Origin: a virus
Length of the DNA: 22,325 nt
IMG/VR virus record: IMGVR_UViG_3300020084_000121
Location: 1 to 22,325 of that record
Reading direction: 5' to 3' (one strand)
The position numbers were made by a program, and so were the translations under genes. Shown piece after piece: positions 20,829 to 22,325 of this stretch (positions are counted from its first letter, which is position 1; each line of letters starts with the position of its first letter). A model generated the notes under the pieces. The model searched no databases, was not told the origin of the DNA, and saw nothing but the letters and a program-made list of their open reading frames with translations.

Positions 20829-21010
20829 TTCTGGTTCATAAATTTTTGTCGGTGAATTGCTTTTTGTAGAACTTGTCTTCTTTCTACTGATTTTTTTGTA
20901 AATTCTTTTCTATAATTAAGATTGGAATTTTGTCTGGTTTTTATAACCTTACCTTTTAATTCTTTAAGTGCTTTTTCGATGTCGTTTTTTTTTACTTGTA
21001 TTATTAACAT
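20825..21010 (-). CDS. rpsU: phage-encoded ribosomal protein bS21
   Basis: A 61-residue protein on the minus strand. MLIIQVKKNDIEKALKELKGKVIKT matches the start of bacterial bS21, with the MLII opening typical of Bacteroidetes. EFTKKSVERRQVLQKAIHRQK matches the conserved FTKPSVxRRxxxxKA block. bS21 sits on the 30S platform next to the 3' end of 16S rRNA; in Flavobacteriia it takes part in hiding the anti-Shine-Dalgarno. Virus-encoded bS21 is known, and it probably replaces the host copy on ribosomes. The host rpsU of these bacteria has a strong Shine-Dalgarno; none is visible here. It is the only minus-strand gene in the late block, and its stop overlaps that of the upstream gene. No clear promoter was found. 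Confidence 0.9.
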   Translation of the reverse strand: MLIIQVKKNDIEKALKELKGKVIKTRQNSNLNYRKEFTKKSVERRQVLQKAIHRQKFMNQN

Positions 21011-21092
21011 ATATGATTTTATTTTATTTGATATATATTACAAAATTATGTAAATTTAAATAAAATAAACATCGAGACTATGAAAAATTTTT

Positions 21093-21560
21093 ATGAAAAA
21101 GGGAAAAACCTCAAAAATTAATGGATTTCGTACATCCAAAGTAACTTATGGAACTGTAGATTCCAAAAATTTTAAATCACTTTATTTAAACATCCAAACT
21201 TGGGTGGAGCCAAAAAAAGAATCCGAAAACTGGAATAGGGTTGTTCTCAATATGAATAGAAGTGTTAAACATTCCGTTCATAATCACATAAGTAAAGAAA
21301 TTTTTGATGTAAAATTTATTGTAGATTTAGACCTTAGAACAAGTGGTTTACAGATAAAGAAAAAATCTTTTATGAATTTAGAAATAACTTTATTTTTAAA
21401 TCAAGAAATAGACTTTAAATCAACGAAATTAAAAAAATATCTTAAAAATCTAACAAAAGAAATTTATTCAGATGTATTTCTTGGCAATGAGTATTTCAAA
21501 TTTTATTTCACAAAAAATGGAAATACTAAACCTTTAAAAGTAAAAACCGAAAAAGTTTAA
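21093..21560 (+). CDS. hypothetical phage protein before the prohead protease
   Basis: A 155-residue protein, basic, with a beta-rich first half: GFRTSKVTYGTVDSKNFKSLYLNIQTWVEPKK, then NWNRVVLNMNRSVKHSVHNHI and FIVDLDLRTSGLQIKKKSFMNLEITLFLN. From memory the pattern occurs in other aquatic T4-like phages near head genes, without known function. A short out-of-frame ATG lies 13 nt upstream (21080) and is ignored. It is 21 nt before the protease gene, but that gene has its own late-type element. No catalytic motif is visible. Confidence 0.7.
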   Translation: MKKGKTSKINGFRTSKVTYGTVDSKNFKSLYLNIQTWVEPKKESENWNRVVLNMNRSVKHSVHNHISKEIFDVKFIVDLDLRTSGLQIKKKSFMNLEITLFLNQEIDFKSTKLKKYLKNLTKEIYSDVFLGNEYFKFYFTKNGNTKPLKVKTEKV

Positions 21561-21568
21561 TATTTATA
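21561..21568 (+). promoter_or_regulatory. candidate late promoter element (TATTTATA)
   Basis: Exact TATTTATA, 13 nt before the ATG at 21582; its first bases are next to the stop of the upstream gene. Confidence 0.6.
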
Positions 21569-21581
21569 ATAAAATTTAAAT

Positions 21582-22298
21582 ATGAAAATTTTAGGACCAA
21601 ACGAAACTGGAAAAGGAATCCTTATCGAATATGACGCTGGGTATATAAACCCAAGAAGTCAAAATAATCATTACATAATGGAATCCCAAAATTTTTTGGA
21701 CCATTCAAAACCATTTGAATTTTACGCTGTTCTACAAAAGTACGATACCCCGAATAGAAACGGTAGAGTGTATCCAGAAAAGATATTAAAAAGGGAAGTA
21801 GAAAATTATAAAAAAATAATTGAAAAGGGAACTTCACTTTCTGAACTTAATCACCCAGAATCTTCATTAATTGATCTTGATAGGGTATCACACATTATTA
21901 CTGATGTGTGGTGGGATGGTCCGATATTACTTGGTAAATTGAAACTATTAACATCACCTGGTTTTCACGAAAGAGGAGTTTGTTCAACAAAGGGAGACTT
22001 AGCTGCAAACTATTTAAGACAGGGAGTCACACTTGGTATTTCTTCTCGTGGTGTTGGTTCGTTAAAAAAGGTTGGTGAACAAAACGAAGTACAAGATGAT
22101 TTTGAATTAATTTGTTTTGACCTTGTATCTTCACCGTCAACACCAGGTGCTTATCTTTTCTTAGATAAAAATGATAGAATAAAATTTGATGAAAACTTGG
22201 AAGAAGAAAAAAGAATGAACGTGGAAAGAAATGTTGGTGAAAGTGGTAACAAATCTCTTGACTTAATGAAAAGATTATCCGATTATTTGGGTAAATAA
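21582..22298 (+). CDS. prohead maturation protease (T4 gp21-like)
   Basis: A 238-residue protein of the serine-type prohead protease fold. The catalytic His is in SELNHPES (His91) and the catalytic Ser in LGISSRGVGS (Ser154 or Ser155). Typical surrounding blocks are present: VLQKYDTPNRNGRVYPEKIL, RVSHIITDVWWDGPILLGKL and FELICFDLVSSPSTPGAY. Length is close to T4 gp21. It is packed in the prohead and cleaves scaffold and capsid proteins before DNA packaging. The gene following it starts at 22307, where a scaffold gene (T4 gp22) is expected. Confidence 0.93.
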   Translation: MKILGPNETGKGILIEYDAGYINPRSQNNHYIMESQNFLDHSKPFEFYAVLQKYDTPNRNGRVYPEKILKREVENYKKIIEKGTSLSELNHPESSLIDLDRVSHIITDVWWDGPILLGKLKLLTSPGFHERGVCSTKGDLAANYLRQGVTLGISSRGVGSLKKVGEQNEVQDDFELICFDLVSSPSTPGAYLFLDKNDRIKFDENLEEEKRMNVERNVGESGNKSLDLMKRLSDYLGK

Positions 22299-22306
22299 AA
22301 AAAATT

Positions 22307-22325
22307 ATGGAACAAGGAGAAAAAT
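22307..22325 (+). CDS. start of the next late gene (cut by window end)
   Basis: ATG at 22307 followed by codons for MEQGEK. Only six residues are visible. By analogy with T4 order (21-22-23) this could be the prohead scaffold gene; the residues alone do not show it. Confidence 0.5.

Noticed and set aside
1-22325. CRISPR array, insertion sequence or attachment site
   Set aside because: No regularly spaced repeats, transposase or integrase, and no duplicated tRNA end were seen.

Overview
The window looks like part of the genome of a T4-like (myovirus-type) phage that infects a member of the Bacteroidetes, probably a flavobacterium-like host. The phage assignment rests on a head-packaging block at the right end: large terminase, portal, prohead protease and the first codons of the next gene, in T4-like order. 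The host assignment rests on at least eight promoters of the Bacteroidetes form TTG-N19/20-TAnnTTTG, a near absence of Shine-Dalgarno sequences, a bS21 protein starting MLII as in Bacteroidetes, and strongly AT-rich DNA.

Layout. (1) 1-2340 holds small genes under host-type promoters, mixed with non-coding RNA: a possible structured RNA near 365-505, and a boxA-led transcript from about 1545 with unusual tRNA-like elements up to 2232. (2) 2340-4510 holds a lysis-type block (tiny membrane peptide, Pam3_gp28-like holin, M15-type peptidase) with two small conserved phage genes. (3) 4510-5545 is a gene-free stretch with a second host-type promoter, a boxA and roughly 890 nt of structured RNA with several GNRA-capped hairpins and terminators. 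(4) 5596-6262 holds a small lipoprotein and, on the minus strand, a complete tmRNA, also with a host-type promoter and boxA. (5) 6263-11045 holds a hypothetical protein, an M20-like peptidase, a ClpC-like double AAA+ unfoldase on the minus strand, a divergent UVR-motif protein and a KTSC protein. (6) 11071-22325 is the late structural region. A bS21 gene lies in it on the opposite strand.

Two expression classes are visible. Four non-structural genes have their ATG exactly 5 nt after the final G of TAnnTTTG, which predicts leaderless mRNAs. Many lysis and structural genes instead carry TATTTATA (or TATTTATT/C) shortly upstream, a candidate late promoter element. The stable RNAs use the host-type promoter plus GTTCTTTGA, the boxA antitermination signal of rRNA operons.

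Taken together the window suggests a phage that interferes with translation and protein quality control. It has its own bS21 (which in Flavobacteriia helps hide the anti-Shine-Dalgarno), a tmRNA with an unusual tag, large rRNA-style non-coding transcripts, a ClpC-like unfoldase that keeps a VGF ClpP-docking tripeptide, a UVR-motif partner, and a peptidase that could trim peptides. The functional links are inference; the individual elements are visible in the sequence.
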